From positions 310,001-374,000 of the forward strand of contig JAMPKV010000001.1 in NCBI GenBank assembly GCA_039962225.1: 64,000 nt of DNA, read 5' to 3'. The translations under genes were made by a program, and so were the position numbers. Below, in pieces: positions 17,113 through 25,839 of the stretch. How positions within the stretch are numbered: position 1 is the stretch's first letter; the number at the start of each line of letters is the position of its first letter. The stretch comes from Microcoleus sp. AS-A8 (GTDB lineage Bacteria > Cyanobacteriota > Cyanobacteriia > Cyanobacteriales > Coleofasciculaceae). The notes under the pieces were generated by a model. It was not told the origin of the DNA, made no database searches, and saw only the letters and a list, made by a program, of their open reading frames with translations.

Positions 17113-19356
17113 ATGAAAAAAGGTATTTGGCTTTTGCTAGTGCTGGCAGCGATAGCAATATGGTGGGTAAGCCCCGACGCTCTCTGGAAATATCTTTTCT
17201 TCCTGCGCGTACCTATTTTGATGGGATTAGTGTTAATTTTTTTTCCGGTACTCGCTCAGTATTGGTTGCCAGCCATGCTGAAGAATTTATTTGTACTTCG
17301 TGGCAGCGGGCAAATAACATTCGTTATTGTAAGCGCGGTTAGTGCTGGAATGTCAGTAGTTTTGGCTACTTCCATCATTCTACATAATGCAGCTGCTCGT
17401 TTTGCTGTACCAGTAGCGATAGATATTCCTAAATTCTGGCAATATGTGATGGCGATTGCCTTAAGTTCATATATTTGCCTTACAACGATTGTCCTCTCAA
17501 AAGAAAACTCCAAGACAAAGCTGCAAGGTAATGCAATATTGTGGAGTACAGTTGCAGGTGGAGGATTGAGTATTGGACTTTTGTTTCTTGTCGATTTAAC
17601 AAGAAAATGGTTAGCCTCTAACGCTTACCTCAAAGAAATACTTGGTGGTATCGCCTCTTTAGCCAAACATGGAACAGCAGGCTATATCGAGCCTCAGAGC
17701 GGTGAGCTGACTTCGGGACATTTGGCAGCGCTCGCTTTTCTTGTAATTGGAACCGTTATTTACCTTGCTGTTGGTTTATTCTTTCATCCCAAATCAAAGT
17801 CACGCCGAGCCGAAGCCCCAGCTCTTTTATATGTGCTGCTGCTCATTTCGATAATTACACTGTTGTGTAGTGGTGCAACTTTCTATCTTGATTACTTTCG
17901 GGTTCCCCTCTTAATCCCATTTCTGGCTTACTCAGCTTTTACTTATTTTGCACTTGGCGTAGATCATCTTTTTGAACTCGATCCATTATCCGGAGATACT
18001 GGTGACAAGAAAGCAGTTGATGATAAGTCTAAAGATTTTGAACAAGTTCTAGCAAAACGTCTTGAACATCAAACAGGAGAACAAACTTTAGTAATTGTTT
18101 GTGCGAGTGGGGGTGGAATTCAAGCCGCAGGATGGACAGCTCAAGTGCTGAAAGGCTTACAGCAAGAGTTAGGAATAGGTTTCACCAAAGCAATAGGCTT
18201 GATTAGCGCTGTCTCAGGTGGATCGGTAGGGGCAATGTACTACCTAGATCGATTCAATACAGATGGTTTCTTAGAAGAATGCGAACAGAAAAGCTCTGAG
18301 AACATTAACAAAGGTAAGCAAAAAACTTATGAGAGAGCTACTAAGAATAGTTTTGATGCTGCTACCTCAGATACTTTAGATGCTGTTGGTTGGGGTTTCG
18401 CTTACCTAGATTTGTGGCGCTTCCTGGGATTTCCCTACCTTATTCGTCCTAAGTTCGATCGCGGTACAGCCGTTGAGACAGACTGGCAAGGGGAAATGAA
18501 AGATGGGCAAAAGGAAAGTAATAAATCAAAAACCCTAGGCACATGGCGCAAACAAATTTTTGATGGACAAATTCCCATTCCTGTATTCAATGCCACTTTA
18601 GTTGAAACGGGTGAGCGTTTTTTAATCACTCCCATGACTTTTGGCAAGGCTCCTGGGAAAAAATATATAGACTTCAATAGTCTTTTTGAAGGCTATGATA
18701 TGAAGGTTGTCACGGCTGCAAGACTATCAGCAACATTTCCCTATGTCTCTCCAATCTGCCGTCATAATCGGAAGGAACAGGAACTAGCAGATAAGAAGTA
18801 TCACTTTGCTGATGGTGGCTATTTCGATAACTCGGGTTTCGTAACTGCCGCAGAGTGGCTTGATGAACGACTTGATGAATGGCGAAAACCTGAGAGTTTA
18901 AATATCAGGCGGGTTCTTATTCTACAAATTAACGCCTTTCCTGAATCTCCTGCCAACGATAACGTACAAGGTAGTGGGGGCTGGTTTATGACAACATTAG
19001 GACCCTTACTGGCGATGTTTAAGGTACGAGATCCAGTCCTAGCCTCTCGAAATGCTAAGGAAGCAAAACTCCTTAAGGAACGATGGGAAAGATACAAAGA
19101 TCGCCTAGAGGAAAATCCAGTAGATATCCAATACTTCCCTATTTTCTTTCCCTCTAAACAAGATGCTCCCGAATTTTACGATAAGAGAGGTCGCTACCAA
19201 CCACCTTTGTCCTGGCGACTCACTGATGAAGAAAAGCAAGCTATCCAAGATGGCTGGACAGCAATAAAAGCAGGAAAAACCGTTCAAAAAATTAAAAAAT
19301 TGTGGCATGAGACCTGGAAGATGTCAGTCCCTACAGACCAGGTCGCAGACGATTAA
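17113..19356 (+). CDS. membrane-anchored patatin-like phospholipase
   Basis: The 747-residue protein has an N-terminal membrane domain of about eight hydrophobic segments (residues 1-290), followed by a patatin domain. The oxyanion loop ASGGGIQAAGW is near residue 332, the nucleophile elbow VSGGSVG near 367 (Ser in GxSxG), and the aspartate motif HFADGGYFDNSGF near 565. The Ser-Asp dyad looks complete, so lipid acyl hydrolysis at the inner or thylakoid membrane is expected, with the catalytic domain in the cytoplasm. The next gene encodes a catalase-like heme enzyme with the same upstream 16-mer, suggesting co-regulation and a lipid-derived hydroperoxide pathway (inference). Confidence 0.88.
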   Translation: MKKGIWLLLVLAAIAIWWVSPDALWKYLFFLRVPILMGLVLIFFPVLAQYWLPAMLKNLFVLRGSGQITFVIVSAVSAGMSVVLATSIILHNAAARFAVPVAIDIPKFWQYVMAIALSSYICLTTIVLSKENSKTKLQGNAILWSTVAGGGLSIGLLFLVDLTRKWLASNAYLKEILGGIASLAKHGTAGYIEPQSGELTSGHLAALAFLVIGTVIYLAVGLFFHPKSKSRRAEAPALLYVLLLISIITLLCSGATFYLDYFRVPLLIPFLAYSAFTYFALGVDHLFELDPLSGDTGDKKAVDDKSKDFEQVLAKRLEHQTGEQTLVIVCASGGGIQAAGWTAQVLKGLQQELGIGFTKAIGLISAVSGGSVGAMYYLDRFNTDGFLEECEQKSSENINKGKQKTYERATKNSFDAATSDTLDAVGWGFAYLDLWRFLGFPYLIRPKFDRGTAVETDWQGEMKDGQKESNKSKTLGTWRKQIFDGQIPIPVFNATLVETGERFLITPMTFGKAPGKKYIDFNSLFEGYDMKVVTAARLSATFPYVSPICRHNRKEQELADKKYHFADGGYFDNSGFVTAAEWLDERLDEWRKPESLNIRRVLILQINAFPESPANDNVQGSGGWFMTTLGPLLAMFKVRDPVLASRNAKEAKLLKERWERYKDRLEENPVDIQYFPIFFPSKQDAPEFYDKRGRYQPPLSWRLTDEEKQAIQDGWTAIKAGKTVQKIKKLWHETWKMSVPTDQVADD

Positions 19357-19457
19357 TCACTTAATTTATGGGGCGATCGCACCTCGTCACCTCTTCACCC
19401 GAAAACAGCAGATGAGGGGTTGAGAAGCGATCGCCTTTACCCCTAGTTCGACAACTT

Positions 19458-19485
19458 GCAAATTTACAAACCTTACAAAAGTAAC
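19458..19485 (+). promoter_or_regulatory. shared upstream block, copy 3
   Basis: ACCTTACAAAAGTAAC at 19470-19485 repeats exactly the 16-mer at 17022-17037, preceded by a similar CAAATTTACAA segment. It ends nine bases before the catalase-like ATG, so it overlaps where a ribosome-binding site would be. A translational or leader-level role is as likely as an operator. Confidence 0.45.
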
Positions 19486-19494
19486 CCTATTATC

Positions 19495-20559
19495 ATGGCA
19501 GAAGCACCCTTAGAGTTAGGCAAAGAATATCCAGCACAAGAAGAAGAAGCCCTGATTGAAAAAATATTGGCAATCAGTAAATTCTCGATGCAACAAAGAC
19601 CTCATCCCCCCATGCTGAGAGATCAGCATCCCAAGAGTCACGGCTACGTTCAGGGGGAGTTCATCGTTGAAGAAGATATCCCTGCAAATATGAAAGTTGG
19701 GGTTTTTAAGGAATCTAAAACTTATCCGATCTGGATTCGTTTTTCTAATGGCGGGAGCGATCGCAATCCGGAGACTGGAGATTTTGTGCCTGATACAGTC
19801 GGTGATGTTCGCGGGATGGCTATCAAGCTGATGGATGTCGAAGGTGAAATGGTACTCCCTGATTCTGAGCATCAAGGAGAGCAAGATTTTATTCTCATGA
19901 ATAATCCCACTTTCTTTATTCGTGATGTTCAGGGCTACATGGACTTTTTCCCTGTTGTCAAAGCGATGAGAGAGAAAAAAATTATTTTCAAACCAGGCGA
20001 ACCGCCCGACGTACCCGCCGAACTACAAGAAAAATTTCAAGCCGTGGCTTACGCCTTCCCCATGCTTCAGAAAATTAGAGCAAAACTAACTACCAGTCCG
20101 TTAGAAATTCCCTACTGGAGTGCCACTCCCTACAAATTGGGCAATCAAGCCATAAAATTTTCTGTGGTTCCCCATGTCACGGGCGAAAGCTTCAATCCAG
20201 ACAATGCTGCTGATAAAAGTAATTATCTGCGGGACGCAATGACCCAACATTTGGCTAGTCAAGATGCTTGTTTTGATTTTAAAATTCAACTGCAAAAAGA
20301 TGCAGTCAAGATGCCCATTGAAGACCCAACAGTTGAGTGGGATGAGCAGGAATCTCCTTATGTCAAGGTAGCAACAATTAGAATTCCCGCGCAAAATTTT
20401 AACACCGAGGAACGCAAGTGCTTTGATGAAAAGCAATCGTTTTCTCCCTGGCATACTCTGCCAGAGCATCAACCCTTAGGAGGAGTTAATCGCGCTCGTA
20501 AGCGAATTTACGGGGAACTGGCTAAGTTCCGAAATGGCACAAATCAAAGTAATAGATAA
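19495..20559 (+). CDS. catalase-like heme protein (minicatalase/allene-oxide-synthase type)
   Basis: The ~354-residue protein is far shorter than true catalases (~480) and matches the mini-catalase branch that includes catalase-related allene oxide synthases. The distal heme histidine lies in HGYVQGEF near residue 49. The arginine-rich WIRFSNGG and VRGMAIKLMD follow, as in catalase (RFS and GNN-like strands), and FILMNNPTFFIRD supplies the Asn region. The proximal heme tyrosine sits in RKRIYGEL near 335 with an Arg four residues before it. It may act on fatty-acid hydroperoxides rather than H2O2. An in-frame TTG 39 bases upstream is unlikely to be the start. Confidence 0.85.
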   Translation: MAEAPLELGKEYPAQEEEALIEKILAISKFSMQQRPHPPMLRDQHPKSHGYVQGEFIVEEDIPANMKVGVFKESKTYPIWIRFSNGGSDRNPETGDFVPDTVGDVRGMAIKLMDVEGEMVLPDSEHQGEQDFILMNNPTFFIRDVQGYMDFFPVVKAMREKKIIFKPGEPPDVPAELQEKFQAVAYAFPMLQKIRAKLTTSPLEIPYWSATPYKLGNQAIKFSVVPHVTGESFNPDNAADKSNYLRDAMTQHLASQDACFDFKIQLQKDAVKMPIEDPTVEWDEQESPYVKVATIRIPAQNFNTEERKCFDEKQSFSPWHTLPEHQPLGGVNRARKRIYGELAKFRNGTNQSNR

Positions 20560-20631
20560 GTTTAGCTGATTCAGGTATAGCCCTGTGGCTAGTGTCCGGA
20601 GCGCGATCGCTGATAGTATCCCTAAGATCAA

Positions 20632-22527
20632 CTAATTAGATGCAACAATTTCAAGGGCTTGGTTTAAAGTTCGCGAGGCTTGTTCAGTTTGTCCGGTTGA
20701 TGTTAACTCATGAGCGATCGCAGCCAACGTCGAGGCTTGATAGTATTTATTTTTCAAGCTTTGGGTGACTTGTATCGCTTTATCGAAATCTCCCGATTCA
20801 GCCAACAGTTGAGCGATGCTACGCAACAACAAGGCTTTAAAAGATTCATCTTTAATGTCTTGAGCCAGTTGCAAAGCTTGGTCGATTTTTCCCCTTATAG
20901 CCAACTCATTAGTGATGCTACGCAGCGCTGAGCTTTTGGAGGATTCAAGTGGCAGGGATTGGGCGACTTGTATAGCTTGATTGAGTTTTCCCGATGCAGC
21001 CAATTGTTGAGCGAGGCTATGTAACACTTGGGCTTTGGAGGATTCATCTTTAATGTCTTGAGCCAGTTGCAAAGCTTGGTCGATTTTTCCCGATGCAGCC
21101 AACTGTTGAGCGATGTTAAACAACGTTGCGCCTTGGGCGGATTCATCTTTAATGTTTTGAGTCAGTTGCAGGGCTTGCTCAATTTTTCCCGATGCAGCTA
21201 ACTGTTCGGCGAGGCTACGCAACGCTGAGTCTTTGTGAGATTGATCTTGAATCTGTTGAGTCAGTTGCAGGGCTTGGTCGATTTTTCCCGATGAAGCCAA
21301 CTTGGCAACAATGCTAACCAAGTCTAAGTTTTTGGAGGATTGATCTTGAATCTGTTGAGCCACTTCCAGAGCTTGGTCGAACTTTTCCGATGAAACTAAG
21401 CGATTAGCAATCCTAGATAACGCTGAGTCTTTGTAGGATTGAGCTTGAATCTGTTGAGTCAGTTGCAGGGCTTGCTCAATTTTTCCCGATGAAGCCAACT
21501 CGGCAACGATGCCATGCAATGTTGAGTCTTTTTCAGCTTGAGCGGGGATGGTTTGGGCGAGTTTTAGGGCTGGGTTAATTTTTCCCGATAAAAGCAACTG
21601 TTGAGCAATGCTAGACAACATTGAGGCTCTGGAGGATTCATCGGGTATGGTTTGGGTTATTTGTAGGGCTTGGTCGATTTTTCCCAATGCAGCCAGCAGA
21701 GAAACGATGCTAGATAACGCTGAATTTTTGGAAGATTTCTCTTGAATCTGTTGAGCCACTTGCAGAGCAAGAGTGGGGTCGAATTTTTCCGATGAAGTTA
21801 ACTTGAAAACGATGCCAGACAACGCCACGTCTTTGGTAGATTCATCGTGGAAGGTTTGAGCCAATTGTACGGCTTGGTCGATTTTTCCTGATGAGATCAA
21901 GTAGTCAGCGATGCCATGCAAGGTTGATTTTTTGAAGGATTCATCTGGGATGGTTTGGGCAACCTGTAGGGCTTGGTCAATTTTTCCCGATAAAGCCAAG
22001 TGTCCAGTGATGCTAGACAACGCTTCACCTGTGGAGTACTCATCTTTAATCTTTTGAGCCAGTTGTAGGGCTTGGTTGATTTTTCCCGATGCAGCCAACT
22101 TGGAAGCGATGCCAGACAACGCCACGTCTTTGGTGGATTGCTCTTGAATCTGTTGAGCTAGTTGTAGGGCTTGGTTGATTTTTCCCGATGCAGCCAACTT
22201 GGAAGCGATCTCAGACAACACGATGTCTTTGGAGGATTCATCTGGGATAGTTTGAGCCACTTGCAGAGCTTGGTCAATTTTTCCCAATGAAATCAACTGG
22301 AAAGCGATCGCAAACAGTGCTTCGGCTTTTCCCGATTCATCTCTCCTCGCTTGGGCTACCTGTTCACCTTGTGCGGATGAAGCTTCCACTAGAACATCGG
22401 CTTGGACAATTTTACTTTCATCCCTTGTTGAAAGTTCAGCAGGATTTAAGGATGCACTCACCCCATGCTGAGGCGTCAGGACTGCAAATAGTGTAATCAG
22501 GGTGAGGAGGTAGGGTTGAGTTCCCAT
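20632..22527 (-). CDS. exported 33-residue helical-repeat protein, paralogue 1
   Basis: The 631-residue protein has a signal peptide (about residues 1-25, hydrophobic TLITLFAVL) and then about 16 tandem 33-residue repeats of the type SGKIDQALQLAQ-I-ESxK-xxL-IAxxLA. The period and pattern resemble TPR (34 residues) but are one residue short, predicting a helix-pair solenoid. No catalytic domain is present. It should be periplasmic or secreted and probably binds proteins or polymer. Two paralogues lie directly upstream on the same strand. DNA repeats inside the gene are close enough to recombine, so copy number may vary between strains. Confidence 0.85.
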   Translation of the reverse strand: MGTQPYLLTLITLFAVLTPQHGVSASLNPAELSTRDESKIVQADVLVEASSAQGEQVAQARRDESGKAEALFAIAFQLISLGKIDQALQVAQTIPDESSKDIVLSEIASKLAASGKINQALQLAQQIQEQSTKDVALSGIASKLAASGKINQALQLAQKIKDEYSTGEALSSITGHLALSGKIDQALQVAQTIPDESFKKSTLHGIADYLISSGKIDQAVQLAQTFHDESTKDVALSGIVFKLTSSEKFDPTLALQVAQQIQEKSSKNSALSSIVSLLAALGKIDQALQITQTIPDESSRASMLSSIAQQLLLSGKINPALKLAQTIPAQAEKDSTLHGIVAELASSGKIEQALQLTQQIQAQSYKDSALSRIANRLVSSEKFDQALEVAQQIQDQSSKNLDLVSIVAKLASSGKIDQALQLTQQIQDQSHKDSALRSLAEQLAASGKIEQALQLTQNIKDESAQGATLFNIAQQLAASGKIDQALQLAQDIKDESSKAQVLHSLAQQLAASGKLNQAIQVAQSLPLESSKSSALRSITNELAIRGKIDQALQLAQDIKDESFKALLLRSIAQLLAESGDFDKAIQVTQSLKNKYYQASTLAAIAHELTSTGQTEQASRTLNQALEIVASN

Positions 22528-22557
22528 GGGAAGTTAATTGCATTGATGGCTGATTCA

Positions 22558-22677
22558 GCTATGTCTCTGAGCTTAGAGGACTTATGCACCAATTTAGCGA
22601 TCGCCTGCCTCCTCACCTTATCCACTCTAATTAGCTGCTATGTTTCTCAGCTTAGAGGACTGATGCAACAATCTAGC
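22558..22677. repeat. imperfect ~41-base direct repeat upstream of paralogue 1
   Basis: Segments 22558-22599 and 22637-22677 are near copies sharing GCTTAGAGGACT, ATGCA and CAAT-TAGC, 79 bases apart. They lie just upstream of the minus-strand gene start, in its promoter/leader region, and may be paired regulator sites or a local duplication. Confidence 0.6.
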
Positions 22678-22726
22678 TGTAGCTCTCGCTATCAGGCTAT
22701 TAGCTTTACATGACAGGCACACAAGG

Positions 22727-24217
22727 CTAATTAGTTTCGACAATCTTAAGGGCTGGTTTGATGGCTTGAGACGCTAGTTCCGTTTGTCCCGCTTTTACCA
22801 AATCGTTCGCTAGCTGAGCCAACGTCCAAGCTTTTTCATTCTCATATGTGATAGTGTTTGCCATTTGTAAGGCTGGGTTATATTGTTTTGCTTCAGTTAA
22901 CACCATCACTGTTTCAGAGAACCATCTATCGGGTATGGAATTGCGATCATCAATGGTAGAAACTACTTGCACGGCATCTGCTATTTTTCCAGCCTCAGCC
23001 AAATTAGTAGCTATGTAAACAAACGCCATAGCTTTATGAGTGCGATCCTTGATGGTAGAAGCCACCTCTTTGGCTCGGTCATATTGCCCAGCTTTAGCCA
23101 AGCTGTCAGTGATGCTACGCAATGCAAAAGCTTTATTGTCGCCATCCTTCATGGTAGAAGCTAACTGCAAGGCTCGGTCAAGTTGTCCGGATGAAGCAAA
23201 ACTGATGGCAATTTTAGACAACATAGACTGGTGTTCCGTAGAGCCAACTTTAATCGTCTTTGCCATCTGCAAGACTTGCTCTAATTGTCTCGGCTCAGTC
23301 AAACTTTCGGCAAAACGAGCCAAGGCTAGGGGTTTAGCCGGGTTACTCTGGAGAGTATTTACTAGCTGCAAGGCACGGTCAAACTGTCCCGATGAAGCCA
23401 GACTGCTTGCGATCGCACCTAATGCATTAGCTTTATGGTAGCTATCGAGCTGATTTACCAGTTGCAAAGCTCGGTCGATTTGTCCCGATGAAGCCAACTT
23501 CTCAACGATGTCAACAAATGCCCCGTGTTTGTAACTTTTCGTGTCAGCGGTTGGTATGGTATTTGCTATTTTCAAGGCTTGCTCGTACTCACCCGCCTCA
23601 GCCAAGGTACTAGCCGTGTGACTCAATAGATTAACTTTGTTAGCGTCAAGCTTGATTGTATTTGCCACCTGTAAGGCTTGGTCTATTTGTCCTGCTTTAA
23701 CCAAACTGGAAACTATTTTAGTTAAGACCCGTAATTTATTCAGGTCATCCTTGATGGTATCGTTAACCAGCTTCATGGCTTGGTCATGTTTTCCCGTCCT
23801 CGCCAAGTTCTCAGCTACGCCACCCAACGCAATAGCTTTCTCATCGGGATGTCGGATTGTATTGGCTAGCTGCAAGGCGCGATCGATTTGTCCTCCCTTA
23901 GCCAAACTGCTGGCTACCATAGCCAACGCCATGTCTTTGAAACCGCAATACTTCATCCTATCTACCAGCTCTAGGGCTTGATCGTATTGTCCTACCGCAG
24001 CCAAATACCAAGCTATGCTAATCAACGGTCGCTCTTTCATCACGATGTTGCGATCGCTCTCAGAGGAAATTTCCCCTGGCAAGGGTTGGCAGGCCGGTTG
24101 CGCGGCAGCTTGCTTAACATCTACCTGTGCTGAGGATGGGGATTTTGGATAAATTGAGGCGATACCGACTAGGGCACAGAGACTGACAAGTGCTAGGAAG
24201 ACGTTTCGAGGTTGCAT
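22727..24217 (-). CDS. exported 33-residue helical-repeat protein, paralogue 2
   Basis: The ~496-residue protein starts MQPRNVFLALVSLCALVG, a signal peptide nearly the same as paralogue 3, then a low-complexity linker (residues ~25-60) and about 12 repeats of 33 residues (AGQIDQALQVANTI, then K-xxL-IASTLAE/SSGQ). I place the start at this ATG, not the in-frame GTG nine bases upstream, because paralogue 3 begins at the matching codon. The repeat face uses AN-I-D instead of the AQ-I-ES of paralogue 1, so paralogues 2 and 3 are closer to each other. Export and a scaffold role are inferred. Confidence 0.85.
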   Translation of the reverse strand: MQPRNVFLALVSLCALVGIASIYPKSPSSAQVDVKQAAAQPACQPLPGEISSESDRNIVMKERPLISIAWYLAAVGQYDQALELVDRMKYCGFKDMALAMVASSLAKGGQIDRALQLANTIRHPDEKAIALGGVAENLARTGKHDQAMKLVNDTIKDDLNKLRVLTKIVSSLVKAGQIDQALQVANTIKLDANKVNLLSHTASTLAEAGEYEQALKIANTIPTADTKSYKHGAFVDIVEKLASSGQIDRALQLVNQLDSYHKANALGAIASSLASSGQFDRALQLVNTLQSNPAKPLALARFAESLTEPRQLEQVLQMAKTIKVGSTEHQSMLSKIAISFASSGQLDRALQLASTMKDGDNKAFALRSITDSLAKAGQYDRAKEVASTIKDRTHKAMAFVYIATNLAEAGKIADAVQVVSTIDDRNSIPDRWFSETVMVLTEAKQYNPALQMANTITYENEKAWTLAQLANDLVKAGQTELASQAIKPALKIVETN

Positions 24218-24275
24218 AGCATTCACTTGAAGTAGAAGGTTCAGTAATTTCCAGACAAGAGTGGGCTTGACACCC

Positions 24276-25682
24276 TTATGGGCGTACTATTTGATCAAAT
24301 CCAACAATCTCAAAGGCTGGTTTGATGGCTTGAGAAGCTAATTCTGTTTGTCCCGCTTGTACCAACTTGTTCGCCAGCCAACCCAACGTCCAAGCTTTTT
24401 CATTCTCATCCCCCATCGCGTTTGCCATCTGTAAGGCTGAGTTGTATTGTTTTGCATCAGTTAACTGCATCACAATGTAATTGAGCCTTTCATCGGCTCT
24501 GGAAGAGCGATCCTCAATGGTAGAAACGACTTGCAAGGCATCTGCAACTCGTCCAGCCTCAGCCAATCTGGTAGCTATATAAACAAACGCCCCAGCTTTA
24601 TGAGTGCCATCCTTGATGGTAGAAGCGACCTCTTTGGCACGGTCATATTGCCCAGCTTTAGCCAAACCGCTGACGATGTTACGCAACACCTCAGATTTAT
24701 CCTTGTCACCTTTGACGGTAGCCGCTAGCTGCAAGGCACGGTCAAGTTGTCCGGCTCTAGCAAAACTGAAGCCAATGTGAGACAACATTAAACGCTGTCC
24801 CCCAGAGTCAGCTTTAATCGTCTTTGCCAGTTGCAAGACTTGCTCTAATTGTCTGGCATCAGTTAAAGTCTCAGCCAAACGAGCTAAGGCTACGGGTTTG
24901 GCAGACTCAATCTCGATAGTTTTTACTAGCTGCAAGCCACGGTCAAACTGTCCCGATGAAGCTAAGGTGCTAGCAATGCGACTCAATGCACTAGCTTTAT
25001 ACTCGCCATTGAGCTGATTTGCCACTTGCAAGCTACGGTCAAACTGTCCCGATGAAGCCAAGGTGCTAGCGATGTGACTCCATGCACTAGCTTTATAGAC
25101 GCCATCGAGCCGATTTGCCACTTGCAAAGCACGGTCAAACTGTCCCGATGAAGCCAAGGTGCTAGCGATGTTAGCAAATGCCTGGTGTTGGGAAGTTTTC
25201 GCCTCATCGGTATTGGCTATGGTATTTGCTATTTGCAGAGCTTGCTCGTAGTTTCCCGCTTCAGCCAAGGTGTCAACGATACGAACCAAGGCAGCCCCTT
25301 TCATACCATTATTCTTGATTGAATTTGCCACTTGTAAGGCTCGATCGATTTGTCCCGCTTGAGCCAAACTGTAAACTGTATCGTACTCCCGTGCCCGCTC
25401 GAACTTGATACCGCAATTCTGCATCTTATCTAGCAGTTCTTGGGCTTGGTCATTCTGTCCTACCGCAGCCAAATACCCACCTAGGTTAACCAACGGTCGC
25501 TGTTTCATCAGGATGCGATCGCATTCAGAGGAAGTTTCCCCTGGCAAGGGTTGGCGAACTTGTTGCGCCGTAGCTTTCTTAACATCTACCTGTGCTGAGG
25601 ATTGGGATTTTGGATAAATTGAGGCGATACCAACGAGAGTACAGAGGCTGACAACTGCCAGGAAGACGTTTCGAGGTCGCAT
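24276..25682 (-). CDS. exported 33-residue helical-repeat protein, paralogue 3
   Basis: The 468-residue protein has signal peptide MRPRNVFLAVVSLCTLVG, then about 11 repeats of 33 residues. Three central copies (about 24950-25160, core ASTLASSGQFDR-LQVAN) are almost identical in protein and DNA, indicating recent expansion. The 5' flank (CTACTTCAGGCGAACGCT) also resembles that of paralogue 2, so the duplication included the leader. The 58-base gap suggests co-transcription with paralogue 2. It diverges from the H-subunit gene upstream. The cysteine in the signal region lacks a proper lipobox, so I do not call it a lipoprotein. Confidence 0.85.
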   Translation of the reverse strand: MRPRNVFLAVVSLCTLVGIASIYPKSQSSAQVDVKKATAQQVRQPLPGETSSECDRILMKQRPLVNLGGYLAAVGQNDQAQELLDKMQNCGIKFERAREYDTVYSLAQAGQIDRALQVANSIKNNGMKGAALVRIVDTLAEAGNYEQALQIANTIANTDEAKTSQHQAFANIASTLASSGQFDRALQVANRLDGVYKASAWSHIASTLASSGQFDRSLQVANQLNGEYKASALSRIASTLASSGQFDRGLQLVKTIEIESAKPVALARLAETLTDARQLEQVLQLAKTIKADSGGQRLMLSHIGFSFARAGQLDRALQLAATVKGDKDKSEVLRNIVSGLAKAGQYDRAKEVASTIKDGTHKAGAFVYIATRLAEAGRVADALQVVSTIEDRSSRADERLNYIVMQLTDAKQYNSALQMANAMGDENEKAWTLGWLANKLVQAGQTELASQAIKPAFEIVGFDQIVRP

Positions 25683-25839
25683 AGCGTTCGCCTGAAGTAG
25701 GAGGTTCAGTATTTCTAGACAGGATTAACGGTATAGATGTTTCAGTCGTTAGCGTTTGGTGGAATTCAATCGCGTCCAGCCGGTTGTAAGCAGATAGCGC
25801 CCTTAAGATCGAAATACACAGAGTTTTCGGGCTTGGGGC

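Noticed and set aside
22727-25682. Lipoprotein signal in paralogues 2 and 3
   Set aside because: The cysteine in VSLCALVG lacks a small residue at -1, so the lipobox is not satisfied.
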